Origin: Vagococcus acidifermentans | Lineage (GTDB): Bacteria > Bacillota > Bacilli > Lactobacillales > Vagococcaceae | Assembly: GCF_003987655.1 (NCBI RefSeq) | Contig: NZ_NGKC01000007.1 | Coordinates: 89,080-153,079 of the forward strand | Direction: 5' to 3' | DNA: 64,000 nt | Part shown: positions 34,320 to 44,189 of the stretch, piece by piece | Position numbering within the stretch: the first letter of the stretch is position 1 | How the letters are laid out: each line of letters starts with the position of its first letter | Position numbers and translations under genes: made by a program | Notes under the pieces: generated by a model | What the model saw: the letters and a program-made list of their open reading frames with translations, nothing else | What the model was told of the DNA's origin: nothing | The model's database searches: none

Positions 34320-37009
34320 TCTTTTTCCTCCTCGTTCAATCTCAGTATCCGCCCGTCAGACTGTTCAAACAAGCGTTTCATTGCCATATCCGAAGACAAA
34401 CAGATAATCTGAATCCTGCTGCTCAACTGTACCAGCAGCGAATGAAAGGCTTTTTTCCGGTCTTCATCAAAATGGAGCCAGCCGTCATCAATAATCATCG
34501 GTGACGGGTAATGGTCATGATGAAGGTGCACAAAGGCCAGCCGGAACGCAATATACAACTGGTCTTGAACACCTGTTGACAACTGCCTGATGCCAAAGGT
34601 CCGCTGCTGAGCATCCCGTACTGCCAGTTGCTGGCCGTCAATCAGCAGTTTATCATAGCGGGACAGCGTCAATGTGTTAAAAAAGCTGCCGGCCGTCGCC
34701 AGCAAAGCCGGCAGCTGTTGATCGGACAAATATTGAAACACATCTTGCGTCAGACGTTCGGCAAAACGATAACTCAACCAATCCCGGCTCAATTCTTCAG
34801 TGACATCCAACTGGCTTGCTTTCTTCTGGTACAGTTCATCCAGTGTGCCGTCTTGTTCAATCTGCCGCAGCGCGTAACCCACTTCATGATAAGCAGACTG
34901 TTCTTGTTTCACCTGCTCCCGGATACGGGCTGTTTTTTTATGGCAAGCGGCTATTTGCGCGGCAAGTTCCGCTGCTTCATAAGAAGTCTGAAAATCAAAC
35001 AGACCATCAAGGATCAGCAGCAGTTCTTCACGGCGCCGCTGTTTGTCCTGCAGCTGCTGCTGTTCCTCCAGCCAAGCGGGAATATCTTCAAACCGCTTGA
35101 TTTCCGCTTGCTTCATAACGAGGGACAAGTCATGTTCTTTTTCTGTCTTATTGCGTGCCAGACGGGAAAGCTGCTCGCGATTGTGGTCTTCCGCCGTACC
35201 TGCCAGTTTCGTCTGTTTAAGCTGCTGCTGTTCTTCTACAAATGATTTTACACGACCATAGGCGTCAAGTATAGGCAAATTAGCGATTTGGATCCATTTT
35301 TCCGCAAAGGATACAGCCAGCCGGCTTTGTTCCAGCTGTTGATTATTAGCTGTCAGCTGATTGGTCAGCGACTGCTGCTTGACTAATAACTGCTGCATGC
35401 GCGTGCGGCCCGGTAATTGTATGAGCCAGTCCCTCAAGGATGACTCTTGATTAAACCCGAACGTTTCAGCTAATTGGATTTTTTTCTGCTGCTGCGTCTG
35501 CTGCTCCCTCTCACATTCCTCTTGTTCCCGCTCCAGAACACGGTGCCTGTCTTGCAGCACATCCATTTGCGATAATTGGGTGCGGTATATTTCTTTTGCG
35601 GCCAGCTGGCGTTTGCCTGAACCTAGCAAGAAGCTGCCGAAACCGACGCCCGCCAAAACAATCGCAGCTGCCGCAAGCCACAGTTGTGCCGTCAACACTC
35701 CAACGGCCGCCAGCACAATAACCAAGACACCTGCTAAAACGACTGCCGGATAAGGCAATGGCAGCTTACCCAATTTCTTTTCAGTGTCTGCCAGTTGTTG
35801 TTCAAGTTGGGCGATGTCGGACAGCTGTGTTTCTTTTTCCCGCTGAATCGCCGCCAAGCGCTGGGACACCCGCTCCTCTTCCCCGGAAAGATGTTGGATT
35901 GCCTGTTCGTCATGAACGGACAGAGGCGTCGGGTCAGCTGTCTCATCAATCTGGTAACGTGCTGCCAAATCAGCCATTTCACGAGCCGTTTCTTGCAGCT
36001 GCTCCTCTAAATGTGCTTGATACAGCGACAACTTCTCAACATGAGGCACAGATGCCGCAAGCTGTTCAAATTGCGCTTCATGCGCCAGATAAAACGAGAA
36101 GGCGCCCGATTGGGATAGATCGGTCTGCTGCATCTGCTCATGCAGCAAGCGCTGTTCTTCAGCTTGCAAATACTGCCAGTCTCGATACAAACGTTCCACT
36201 GCCTCTCTTTCCGCTTCATAGACAACGGCTGTGTCCAGCTGGCGCGAGATTGCCCGGTATTCCTGAAACAACGGCCAGTGCTGCTGTTGTTTTTCTTTCT
36301 GAGCCAGCTCATCAGCCAATAAATCTGCTGCCTCAGCCAACCGCTCCAGCTGCTGATGATGCTGCGCTTTTCTTTCAAGCAGCAGCTGATAATCTTGAAT
36401 TTGCGCTTCCTTGACACTGATTTGCGCCTCCAGCTCAGCCAGCCGGCTCAACTCTTGATTCAGCAGCGGCTTGCGGCCAGCCGGTTTGTAAATTTCCTGA
36501 CGCTGTTTAAAAAAATCCGCTTCCGCCATCTCCAGCCGGCGCGTGCCGGTCAAACCGACAGACAGCAATGTTCTCTGCAATACTTCTTCATTAAGATGAA
36601 CAACATCACCCAGCTGCTCCTGCTGAAAGCTGAAAACCTGGTCAAAAACAGTCTGTGTCAACGGCGCTAACAGCTGCTCGAGAAAATCATCGCCGACAAT
36701 ACGCTGGTCGCCCAGGTAAACAACACTTTTCCCGTTGTTTTTCTCCCGGACACGCTCAATGATTAGCTCGCCGTGAACAGCATGGCGGCATGTCAGCCGG
36801 CCGCCGAACAACACACCTGCTGCCGGTGTGAAGTCGCGTATCTTATCGCGTTTCTTAGGGAAGCCGAATAGCATCGCACGTATAAAATGATACAGAGTAG
36901 ACTTGCCTGATTCATTGCTGCCGAAAACCAGCAGACAAGGAGTATCTATCTCAAAGTGCTGATTTTGCCATTTGCCAAACCCGTATATCTCTATCCTCGT
37001 GAGTCTCAT
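34316..37009 (-). CDS. yhaN: YhaN, SbcC-like AAA ATPase
   Basis: An 897-residue SMC/SbcC-type ATPase. The N-terminal Walker A is FGSNESGKST; a long Gln/Glu-rich coiled coil follows (about 165-390 and 460-700), interrupted by a hydrophobic hairpin (LAGVLVIVLAAVGVL and LAAAAIVLAGVGFGSFLL, near 415-460), which is typical of YhaN. The C-terminal ATPase half has LSTGVQDQLYIAFRLA (signature) and MIIDDGWLHFDEDRK (Walker B). It pairs with YhaO like SbcC with SbcD; a DNA or membrane repair function is assumed. I favour the ATG at 37009, which is spaced seven bases from GAGG; another at 37015 overlaps the yhaO stop. Confidence 0.9.
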   Translation of the reverse strand: MRLTRIEIYGFGKWQNQHFEIDTPCLLVFGSNESGKSTLYHFIRAMLFGFPKKRDKIRDFTPAAGVLFGGRLTCRHAVHGELIIERVREKNNGKSVVYLGDQRIVGDDFLEQLLAPLTQTVFDQVFSFQQEQLGDVVHLNEEVLQRTLLSVGLTGTRRLEMAEADFFKQRQEIYKPAGRKPLLNQELSRLAELEAQISVKEAQIQDYQLLLERKAQHHQQLERLAEAADLLADELAQKEKQQQHWPLFQEYRAISRQLDTAVVYEAEREAVERLYRDWQYLQAEEQRLLHEQMQQTDLSQSGAFSFYLAHEAQFEQLAASVPHVEKLSLYQAHLEEQLQETAREMADLAARYQIDETADPTPLSVHDEQAIQHLSGEEERVSQRLAAIQREKETQLSDIAQLEQQLADTEKKLGKLPLPYPAVVLAGVLVIVLAAVGVLTAQLWLAAAAIVLAGVGFGSFLLGSGKRQLAAKEIYRTQLSQMDVLQDRHRVLEREQEECEREQQTQQQKKIQLAETFGFNQESSLRDWLIQLPGRTRMQQLLVKQQSLTNQLTANNQQLEQSRLAVSFAEKWIQIANLPILDAYGRVKSFVEEQQQLKQTKLAGTAEDHNREQLSRLARNKTEKEHDLSLVMKQAEIKRFEDIPAWLEEQQQLQDKQRRREELLLILDGLFDFQTSYEAAELAAQIAACHKKTARIREQVKQEQSAYHEVGYALRQIEQDGTLDELYQKKASQLDVTEELSRDWLSYRFAERLTQDVFQYLSDQQLPALLATAGSFFNTLTLSRYDKLLIDGQQLAVRDAQQRTFGIRQLSTGVQDQLYIAFRLAFVHLHHDHYPSPMIIDDGWLHFDEDRKKAFHSLLVQLSSRIQIICLSSDMAMKRLFEQSDGRILRLNEEEKE

Positions 37010-37011
37010 CG

Positions 37012-38226
37012 TCATACCTCTTTTTTATCGGCTATTTTTTCTCTCAACAACTGAACGGCTTGCGCCAAACTCTCGGTCACTAACCGGCGGTCGATTTGCA
37101 AATTAGCTGCCAGTAACGGCTGCTGCATCAAATCTTTAGTCAGCTGCTGATACACTTCCTGTGTCGCATATCCACGGCTCAATTCATCAATCACTTCTTG
37201 CGTGATACCTGTCAACAGCAGCTCCTCTTCAGGCGCCTCCGTTTCAAGGGCAACCAACACCACTTGCTGCCGACTTTCCGAGAAAATTTCTTGTTTCAAA
37301 AAGGCCAAAAGTCCTTTTTTTTCTGCCAGTATAGTGGCCAGCCATTCTTGTTTTAACCCTTGAAGAGTTGCCGTGACAAACATTACTTTCCCCTCCGACA
37401 ACCGGGCCAAACAACTGTCGATAATCGCCAGCAGCACATCGTTTTTACTTTCAGCAGATGATGTGTCGACCGGGACCTCAAGCCAGCCCGTCAGTGCGAC
37501 ATCTTGCCAGTCAAACACTGTCCGTTCCGGCGTTATATCGACTACAAGAACGCCTTTCGCTGCTGATTCTTTGCGCGTGCGTCCCTGGGGCGTACCGGGA
37601 TAGACAATCGGCGGGGCGTCAGACAGAACCTGCGGTTGATGAATGTGCCCCAGTCCCCAATAATCATAGCCTTTGCTCTGCATTTCCCGGATGGCAAACG
37701 GTGCATACGGCTGCTCGTCACTCTGTTCGCCATGATAGAAGCCGATGTGGTAATCCGCCCCGCTGACACGCGGCGGAAATTGTGCCAGCTTGCCTTCCGC
37801 CAGCCAGCGTTCATCATAAGAGAAGCCGCTGATTGCTACTGTTTCTCCTGACCTAGTCGTCAACCGCTTGGTCGTTACCTCGGCACTGTCGAACAGCAGC
37901 ACATTGTCCGGCCAGTCAAACCAGTAGCGGTCAGCAGTATAGTAATCATGATTGCCAAAAGACAGGACGACAGGAATACCAGCCTCTTTTAATCGTGTCA
38001 GTTGTTCCAGAAAAAAAGTCTGCACATGTATGGAAGAGAGCGATTGATGAAACGTATCGCCTGCGATGAGCAGAAAGTCGCACTGCTCATGTAAACAGCA
38101 ATCGACGATGCGGCTGACCATCTGGTGATTCAATCTGTTTAATGTTTCATGGAACTGCTCCGGCAATCCGTAAACATGCGAAAAAGGCCGGTCCAAATGC
38201 AAGTCAGCTGTGTGTATAAATTTCAT
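37012..38226 (-). CDS. yhaO: YhaO, SbcD-like metallophosphoesterase
   Basis: A 404-residue calcineurin-like nuclease. Motifs in order: HTADLHLDRPF, LIAGDTFHQS, FGNHDYY, then FYHGE and GLGHIHQPQ, giving the two-metal site. The remaining C-terminal 150 residues resemble the capping region of SbcD-type proteins. ATG at 38226 with AAAAGGGG nine bases upstream. It is the first gene of yhaONM and overlaps the next at ATGA. Confidence 0.92.
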   Translation of the reverse strand: MKFIHTADLHLDRPFSHVYGLPEQFHETLNRLNHQMVSRIVDCCLHEQCDFLLIAGDTFHQSLSSIHVQTFFLEQLTRLKEAGIPVVLSFGNHDYYTADRYWFDWPDNVLLFDSAEVTTKRLTTRSGETVAISGFSYDERWLAEGKLAQFPPRVSGADYHIGFYHGEQSDEQPYAPFAIREMQSKGYDYWGLGHIHQPQVLSDAPPIVYPGTPQGRTRKESAAKGVLVVDITPERTVFDWQDVALTGWLEVPVDTSSAESKNDVLLAIIDSCLARLSEGKVMFVTATLQGLKQEWLATILAEKKGLLAFLKQEIFSESRQQVVLVALETEAPEEELLLTGITQEVIDELSRGYATQEVYQQLTKDLMQQPLLAANLQIDRRLVTESLAQAVQLLREKIADKKEV

Positions 38227-38280
38227 CCGCGTCATCCCCTTTTATCATATCTTCTACTTTACCATGTTCCGCTGCAAAAA

Positions 38281-38313
38281 GAAAAACGACAGGAAACATT
38301 CCGGCCGTTTTTC
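38281..38313 (-). terminator. Terminator of yheA
   Basis: GAAAAACG (38281-38288) pairs with CGTTTTTC (38306-38313); an inner GGAA/TTCC pair caps it. The minus strand then reads TTTTTG. It separates yheA from yhaO. Confidence 0.7.
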
Positions 38314-38322
38314 ATAAACTAT

Positions 38323-38673
38323 TTAATCATTTAACTGATATAATTCTTGCACAGGTTTCATAATGATGCGGTTCAAATCATTAATAATCAGACTGAACGC
38401 CTGCTCCTTCTGCATTAAATCATTGATCAACTCGGACGCCTGAACTTTTTCCGCCATTTCCTGAGCCGTCTTGGCATCTTCTTCAGAGAATTCTTCTCCC
38501 TGCATCTGTTTTGTCTGCAATTCCTGCTGCAGTTTTTGGAAATTTTTGAACAAGTCATAGGCCGTTTCATCTGACTTCACAGCATGAAATGCCGCTTCCA
38601 ATGTTTTAAACTCATCTAACTGTCTGATTTCACGCTCAATCTGATTAGCGCTGTCGTAAATATTCACTGTCAT
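38323..38673 (-). CDS. yheA: YlbF/YmcA family protein (YheA, UPF0342)
   Basis: A 116-residue, almost wholly helical protein of the YlbF/YmcA family; typical are the [14 protein letters not shown] start, [17 protein letters not shown] and [17 protein letters not shown]. Relatives in Bacillus (YlbF, YmcA) regulate RNase Y; the exact role of YheA is unknown. In Bacillus yheA lies next to yhaONM, and it does here too, although a terminator separates them. The ribosome binding site is GAGGGG, slightly far from the ATG. Confidence 0.88.
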   Translation of the reverse strand: MTVNIYDSANQIEREIRQLDEFKTLEAAFHAVKSDETAYDLFKNFQKLQQELQTKQMQGEEFSEEDAKTAQEMAEKVQASELINDLMQKEQAFSLIINDLNRIIMKPVQELYQLND

Positions 38674-38709
38674 ACATTCGTCGTCCCCTCTTTAATTGTC
38701 ATCTCTGCT

Positions 38710-38718
38710 ATTGTACCA
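38710..38718 (-). promoter_or_regulatory. Extended -10 promoter of yheA
   Basis: TGGTACAAT on the minus strand, 37 bases before the yheA ATG. The -35 is unclear. Confidence 0.4.
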
Positions 38719-38742
38719 TTCTTTAACAGACTTTCCCATAAA

Positions 38743-40887
38743 TTATTGGCCGATGCGCTCGCGCAGTCCTCCCAGCAAATCAGAAAGAGAATCTTTCAGC
38801 ACTTCTGCGCCTTCTTTTAGTTTACCGCCCAGTTTACCGGCATTTTCTTTCACATTATTACCGAATTCACCTAGTTTTTGTCTAAAGTCTTCTTCTGACT
38901 CGGTGGTCTGATTTTCCTGACTAGCATCCGCAACAGAAAACGGCGTGCCCGGCGATGCTGCCAAAATCCGCTGCGATTCGTCACGGAACAGCGTTGCTAA
39001 ATTACTGCCGCTGCCGCCCGTCAAGTAGTGTGTCTCGCTGCTCTCGTCAAAACCGACCCACGTCGCAATGACAACGTCCGGAGTATAACCGATAATCCAC
39101 TGGTCCTTTGATGCATCGTCCACGTTGACACTTTCAGTCGTTCCCGTTTTACCTGCCATCGTGTATCCGTACGGCTGCGCATCGACGCCTGTTCCCGAGC
39201 TGAACACGCCTTGCATCATGCTGGTCATTTCTTCCGCTACTTCAGGTGTCGTCACCCGCACAGATTTAGGTTTGTTTTCATAAACCACCGTGCCGGACGC
39301 ATCCACGATTTTGGTAATATAATATGGTTCGATCCGTTCGCCTTGATTGGCAAACACACTGTACGCACTGGCCATTTTGAGCGGATTGGTGCCTTTGGTC
39401 AAGCCGCCTAAAGCCAGACCGTAATAGCGGTCCTTTTCATTTAAGGAAATGCCGAATTTTTCAACCTTTTTATAGCCCCGGTCCAAACCGATTTCATTCA
39501 GCAGCCAGACAGCCGGAGCGTTGAGACTTTGCGCCAGTGCTTGATACATAGGCGCCTGTCCGCTATAAGTCCGAGTATAGTTTTGCACATCATAAAATGA
39601 CAGCGGCTCATCTTTCAGCATATCATTAGGTTCATAACCTGCTTCAAGTGCCGGTGTATAAACTGCCAGCGGCTTCAGAGTTGAGCCGGGTGACAGCGAA
39701 ACAGTTGAATTAGTCGCCCGGTTCAAGCCCCGCGGCGTGTAATCACCCCGGCCGCCGACAACCGCCATGACTCCGCCTGTCGTCGGATTGATAGCAATCG
39801 ACGCCCCTTGCACCTTCTCGCCGTCCTCGGCATTTGGAGGAAACAAACTGTCATTTTCAAACGACGTGTTCATTGCTTTCTGATAATTCTGGTCAAGCGT
39901 TGTATAAATCTTGTAGCCTTTGCTGACTAAATCTTCATCTTTGATACCGGCCTTGTGCTCCGCTTCATTGATGACATCATCAAAATAATAAGGAAACGTG
40001 TACGAATCATCCACATGATAAAAATCGTCTCTGACATACAACTCCTCTGATTTCAATTGGCCCGCTGTAGCTTCATCAAGTTTGCCGTTTGTCACCATCA
40101 AATCTAAAACAGTGTCCCGCCGGTCTTTGGCATTATCCAAATGGTCGATCGGATTATAAATACCAGGACCTTTCAGCATACCGGCAATGACCGCTGCTTC
40201 ATCAATGGTGACATCTGCAGCACTTTTTCCAAAATACTTGTGCGACGCGTCCTCAACTCCCCACACACCGTTGGCAAAATAAGCATTATTCAAATACATT
40301 TCAAGAATCTCGTCCTTGGAATACTGCTTCTCAATTTCAATCGCAAGGAACAACTCCCGCGCTTTCCGGTCAAATGTCTGATCAAGAGTCAGATACGCAT
40401 TTTTGGCCAGCTGCTGTGTGATGGTACTGCCGCCGCCGCCGCTGGTATTGCGGTTGATGACCATTCTGACCGCGGCCCGGGCAATCCCCCGCACATCAAA
40501 CCCTTTATGTTCATAGAACCGTTTGTCTTCCGTCGAAATCACCGCATCTTTAATATGCTGGGATACTTGGTCAATCGTGACAAACGTGCCTTTTTGGCCA
40601 TATTTAGACAGCGTGCCGGCCTCATCACCGTCTTTGTCATAAACTGTAGTGACCTGTTCAAGACCTGATTTCAGCGTGGATACATTCGTGCTCTTGGCAA
40701 CATAAAACAAGTACATGCTAAAACCCAATATCGCGACCAGTGCGGTCAGCAGTATAATTTTATTGACATGATATTTCTTCCAAACGTGTCTGCGCCATTT
40801 TCTGAACCGATTCCAATACGGTTTCAGCCACGACCAGATTTTTTGGAAAGATGCTGATAATTTTGCTAATATCTGTTTGAAATCCAT
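38743..40887 (-). CDS. Class A penicillin-binding protein (glycosyltransferase/transpeptidase)
   Basis: A 714-residue bifunctional enzyme making and cross-linking glycan strands. A 42-residue very basic cytoplasmic tail leads to one membrane helix (43-62). The GT51 domain has TEDKRFYEHKGFD (catalytic Glu), GGSTITQQLAKN and EIEKQYSKDEILEMYLN. The transpeptidase has SPGSTLKPL (SxxK), SLN and AGKTGTT. The length and tail resemble the PbpF/PBP2a type. The last 65 residues are a charged, helical extracellular tail. It is a single gene, divergent from the RluD-like gene, with an AAGGAG ribosome binding site. Confidence 0.95.
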   Translation of the reverse strand: MDFKQILAKLSASFQKIWSWLKPYWNRFRKWRRHVWKKYHVNKIILLTALVAILGFSMYLFYVAKSTNVSTLKSGLEQVTTVYDKDGDEAGTLSKYGQKGTFVTIDQVSQHIKDAVISTEDKRFYEHKGFDVRGIARAAVRMVINRNTSGGGGSTITQQLAKNAYLTLDQTFDRKARELFLAIEIEKQYSKDEILEMYLNNAYFANGVWGVEDASHKYFGKSAADVTIDEAAVIAGMLKGPGIYNPIDHLDNAKDRRDTVLDLMVTNGKLDEATAGQLKSEELYVRDDFYHVDDSYTFPYYFDDVINEAEHKAGIKDEDLVSKGYKIYTTLDQNYQKAMNTSFENDSLFPPNAEDGEKVQGASIAINPTTGGVMAVVGGRGDYTPRGLNRATNSTVSLSPGSTLKPLAVYTPALEAGYEPNDMLKDEPLSFYDVQNYTRTYSGQAPMYQALAQSLNAPAVWLLNEIGLDRGYKKVEKFGISLNEKDRYYGLALGGLTKGTNPLKMASAYSVFANQGERIEPYYITKIVDASGTVVYENKPKSVRVTTPEVAEEMTSMMQGVFSSGTGVDAQPYGYTMAGKTGTTESVNVDDASKDQWIIGYTPDVVIATWVGFDESSETHYLTGGSGSNLATLFRDESQRILAASPGTPFSVADASQENQTTESEEDFRQKLGEFGNNVKENAGKLGGKLKEGAEVLKDSLSDLLGGLRERIGQ

Positions 40888-41052
40888 AGAAACTCCTTCT
40901 TTATCGCTTCTGGTTGACTATCATTTTATCATAAAAATGCTGGTAGCAAATAAGTCTAAAGACTCATTTAATCATAGTAGCATGAACTTATTAATAATTT
41001 ATGATACAATTTTTAAGAATTTACAAAATTACTGTATTGGAGGCAAGTACTG

Positions 41053-41937
41053 GTGAAACTGACGATTACTCTTCCCAGCTCATTTCAAACCAAAGACATC
41101 CGGACTTTACTTGAGGAGGACTGGCTGATTCCCCGAAAAGTCCGCCATTTTTTACGTGTCAGGAAAAATGTCCAAGTAAACGGTTCGGCAAAACTTTTTC
41201 ATGAAACAGTCACAGCTGGTGATGAAGTGACACTTTCATTTGAAGAAAATGACTATCCAGTGCCTGACATTGCCCTCGGCGATGCAGACAAAGCAGCCGT
41301 TTTGTTTGAAGATGACCACCTGATAATTGTCAATAAACCCCACGGCATAAAAACCCACCCCAATCAACCGGACGAAACCGACACACTGCTTAATCACATT
41401 GCTGCGTACTTGGCTCCCTCTGGCAGCAGCCCTTACGTCGTCCATCGCCTTGACAAAGAAACTAGCGGAGCCGTACTGTTCGCCAAAAATCCCGTTGTGC
41501 TCCCGCTGTTAGGCAGACGTTTGGAAAGAAAAGAAATCCAGCGTATTTATGAAGCGGAAGTTGCCGGCATCATTACGGAACCTGCCTTGACTATCACCAA
41601 AAAAATCGGACGGCACCGGCATGACCGCCGCAAACGGGTGGTTGATGAACAACACGGCAAACCGGCAGTTACCCACGTCACTGTGACTGACCGCTCACAC
41701 CAAAGCACCTGGGTGAGGTGCCGGCTGGAAACAGGCCGGACACATCAAATCCGCGTCCATCTGCAAGCCATCGGCCATCCCGTCATCGGCGACCCGTTAT
41801 ATCAGCAAAACGCTCCCGCCAACCAGCGGCTGATGCTTCATGCCAGAGAACTGTCGCTGCAGCATCCGTTTACGCATGAACCCATTACCGTTCGGACGGC
41901 GCTCGGGCTGAAAGACATGCCCCGCCGGCAAGGCTGA
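41053..41937 (+). CDS. RluD-family RNA pseudouridine synthase
   Basis: A 294-residue enzyme that isomerises uridine in RNA. The N-terminal part (1-75) is a short S4-like region (RKVRHFLRVRKNVQVNG), and the catalytic core has HRLDKETSGAVLFAK with the invariant aspartate, LETGRTHQIRVHL and GHPVIGDPLY. The substrate (rRNA or tRNA position) cannot be told from the sequence. The GTG start has TTGGAGG nine bases upstream. It ends at a terminator shared with the convergent phosphoglucomutase gene. Confidence 0.92.
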   Translation: MKLTITLPSSFQTKDIRTLLEEDWLIPRKVRHFLRVRKNVQVNGSAKLFHETVTAGDEVTLSFEENDYPVPDIALGDADKAAVLFEDDHLIIVNKPHGIKTHPNQPDETDTLLNHIAAYLAPSGSSPYVVHRLDKETSGAVLFAKNPVVLPLLGRRLERKEIQRIYEAEVAGIITEPALTITKKIGRHRHDRRKRVVDEQHGKPAVTHVTVTDRSHQSTWVRCRLETGRTHQIRVHLQAIGHPVIGDPLYQQNAPANQRLMLHARELSLQHPFTHEPITVRTALGLKDMPRRQG

Positions 41938-41989
41938 CCATTTTTAAGTGCCACTCAAAATTATCAGCCGGTCCTGCCGGCTTGGCAAG

Positions 41990-42016
41990 AAAAAAGGGAG
42001 TCAACACTCCCTTTTT
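41990..42016 (+). terminator. Bidirectional terminator
   Basis: AAAAAGGGAGT/ACTCCCTTTTT (41991-42001, 42006-42016) with a CAAC loop, flanked by A and T runs, between the convergent RluD-like and phosphoglucomutase genes. Confidence 0.9.
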
Positions 42017-42018
42017 CA

Positions 42019-43533
42019 TTACGCCTCATTCAGAACAGCAGTCAGTTTGCTGGTATCGAGCCGGTCATACGCGCCAAAGAACGGTTGCAGTTCATGAAGC
42101 ACTGCGCTGTTTTTGGTTTTCACATCATTTTCTGCTTGCAGTACCAGCAGCGGCTCATGCAAACTCATGCGCAGCAAATACCAGCCGGACCCGTATTCGC
42201 CGCGGACAGTGACACGGACGCCTTCTTCATTGTCGTCATCCATACTAAAATCTGCATGATCATCTGCAAACACAGCCATCTGCTGAATAACCTGCTCGCC
42301 ATACGCACGATAGTCGCTTCCTGCAATCGGAAAACGGACTTCCTGTGTTTCAGCAGGCTGTTTTAAATCAGCAATCAAATCACTCAGCTGGCGTCCCTGT
42401 TTCTTCAATTTAGGCAGCAACATCAAAATTTTGGCAATCACATAAGCGCCGTCATCCAGAAAATAATTTTCTTTGAAAGCCGCATGTCCGCTCGTTTCGA
42501 TAGCCAGCTGGGTATCCACACCCTGTTCATTCAAGGATATTGCTTTATTAATAACATTACGGTACCCGGATAAGTATCTGACCTGTTTGCCTCCCAATTG
42601 ACTGATGAACGTCTTCAAGTGACTGGAAGTCGGCGAATTTGTGACAATCGCCGTCCCCGGATGTTCCTCCAGCACAATTGTTGCCAAGACGGCAATCAAA
42701 TTATTGCGGTTCAGCGCTTCGCCGTTTCGGTCAACGACTGCGGCACGGTCGACATCAGTGTCAAAGATGACACCAAGGTCAGCCCCCTGTGTCAATACAG
42801 CACGTTGAATGCTGGCCATGGCTTCTTTATTGTCCGGGTTAGGAATATGATTGGGAAACGTGCCATCCGGTTCTAAAAATTGACTGCCTGTCGTATCGGC
42901 ACCCAGCTCCTGCAACACTTTTTCCGCAAAAAAGCCGCCTGCGCCGTTTCCTGCATCCAATACAATATGAAAAGAAGCCAGCGGTTTTTCTTCTCCTGTA
43001 GCACGTTGAATCTTGCGCACCATATCTTGTGCATACACCGGTATGACATCCGCCGTTTGAACTTGCCCTACCACTGGCAGCGAACGGTCCAGCGGATAGC
43101 TGTGGGCTAAAATATAAGCGATATCCTCATGCTCCGCACCGCCTTTTCTGGAAAACAGTTTGATGCCGTTATAGTGGTAAGGAAGATGGCTGGCTGTAAT
43201 CATGATACCTGCATCACAGTCAAATGACTCGAACTGTGTCGCCATGAACATCGCAGGGGTCGTTGCCATCCCTGTATCCAGCACTTCCACGGAATGTGTC
43301 AGGAATGTGTCAATCAGGGCTTGTTTTAATGTCGGGCCTGACAGCCGGCTGTCATGACCAACGGCGATTCGCAACTGCTGTCCGTCAGTTGCATGATGCT
43401 GCTGCAGCCAGTCTACAATGCCGTTGGCAATCGCTGAAGCCTCGACCGCTGTTAAGTTGGCGGCCGCCTCATCTGTAGAAATCGCTATCCCTCTGATGTC
43501 CGACCCATTTTGTAATGCCTGCAATTTATCCAA
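42019..43533 (-). CDS. Phosphoglucomutase/phosphomannomutase
   Basis: A 504-residue alpha-D-phosphohexomutase. The phosphoserine loop is TASHLPYHYNGIK, the magnesium loop DTDVDRAAVVD, the sugar-binding loop ETSGHAAF, and domain 4 carries VRGEYGSGWYLLRMS. It interconverts hexose 1- and 6-phosphates for wall or polysaccharide sugars. ETSGH (rather than GEMSGH or GEESGH) makes the exact sugar uncertain. The TTG start at 43533 has AGGAGG seven bases upstream. It follows argR by 16 bases, so it is probably co-transcribed with that regulator, which is an unusual partner. Confidence 0.9.
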   Translation of the reverse strand: MDKLQALQNGSDIRGIAISTDEAAANLTAVEASAIANGIVDWLQQHHATDGQQLRIAVGHDSRLSGPTLKQALIDTFLTHSVEVLDTGMATTPAMFMATQFESFDCDAGIMITASHLPYHYNGIKLFSRKGGAEHEDIAYILAHSYPLDRSLPVVGQVQTADVIPVYAQDMVRKIQRATGEEKPLASFHIVLDAGNGAGGFFAEKVLQELGADTTGSQFLEPDGTFPNHIPNPDNKEAMASIQRAVLTQGADLGVIFDTDVDRAAVVDRNGEALNRNNLIAVLATIVLEEHPGTAIVTNSPTSSHLKTFISQLGGKQVRYLSGYRNVINKAISLNEQGVDTQLAIETSGHAAFKENYFLDDGAYVIAKILMLLPKLKKQGRQLSDLIADLKQPAETQEVRFPIAGSDYRAYGEQVIQQMAVFADDHADFSMDDDNEEGVRVTVRGEYGSGWYLLRMSLHEPLLVLQAENDVKTKNSAVLHELQPFFGAYDRLDTSKLTAVLNEA

Positions 43534-43549
43534 AAAAATCCCTCCTGAG

Positions 43550-44002
43550 TTAAATGATGTATTCTTGTAATTTATCGTGGATGATTCGGGCGTCTTCCAC
43601 ATCTTTTGAAATCAACACTATTGTATCAGTTCCAGCAAGTGTTGCAACAATTTCCGGGTAATTCAGCTCGTCCAGTTCTGCTGCCACCACATCCGCATTG
43701 CCCAGCAGTGTGTTCAAAATATTCATAAACTGGACTTGTGTGATATTGACCACCGCATCATGAAAGACTTCCCGCAGCCGGTCCTCTGTCGCTTCTTCCG
43801 GAGGAGAAAAAATCGCATATTTGACGCGCCCGTCTGTATCTCTCACCTTGATAATGTGCATTTCGCGAATATCTCTTGAAATCGTCGCTTGGGTCGTTTC
43901 CGCCCCTGCTTCTTTCAGCAAGTCGATTAACTCATCTTGTGTTTCGATATCATGTTTGGCAATTAATTGTTTAATGAGTGCCTGACGCTTTTTTTTATTC
44001 AT
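43550..44002 (-). CDS. argR: Arginine repressor ArgR
   Basis: A 150-residue regulator. The N-terminal winged helix contains the family motif TTQATISRDIREM, and the C-terminal hexamer/arginine domain has the AGTDTIVLIS segment with the arginine-contacting aspartate. It is divergent from argS, an arrangement common in Lactobacillales. No arginine biosynthesis or deiminase genes are in the window. The intergenic region has no clear ARG box; TGAATAAAA at about 44086-44094 (minus) is at most half a site. Confidence 0.93.
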   Translation of the reverse strand: MNKKKRQALIKQLIAKHDIETQDELIDLLKEAGAETTQATISRDIREMHIIKVRDTDGRVKYAIFSPPEEATEDRLREVFHDAVVNITQVQFMNILNTLLGNADVVAAELDELNYPEIVATLAGTDTIVLISKDVEDARIIHDKLQEYII

Positions 44003-44033
44003 AAAAGTGTCTCCCTTGTATTTTTATGCTTTG

Positions 44034-44039
44034 ATTATA
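44034..44039 (-). promoter_or_regulatory. -10 element of argR
   Basis: Perfect TATAAT on the minus strand 32 bases before the argR ATG; the -35 region (GAAAAG) is weak. Confidence 0.45.
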
Positions 44040-44121
44040 CCAAAAAAGCCGGATACTTTTCGAATTTTCTTCTATCTGCCAGCCGTTTTATTCACTCTTA
44101 ATAGAATTATCGGGAAAAATT

Positions 44122-44130
44122 TGCTATAAT
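44122..44130 (+). promoter_or_regulatory. Extended -10 promoter of argS
   Basis: TGCTATAAT, a full extended -10. The transcript would start about 44137 with a 50-base leader; that is too short for a T-box. Confidence 0.6.
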
Positions 44131-44189
44131 AGCAATGCATTTTGTAATTATATCATCTATATACAGATATTCGTACCGGGAGGAAAATC

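Noticed and set aside
44003..44189. A T-box or ARG operator in front of argS/argR
   Set aside because: The argS leader is only about 50 bases after its promoter, has no GGTGGTACC core, and only half an ARG-like site (TGAATAAAA) is visible.
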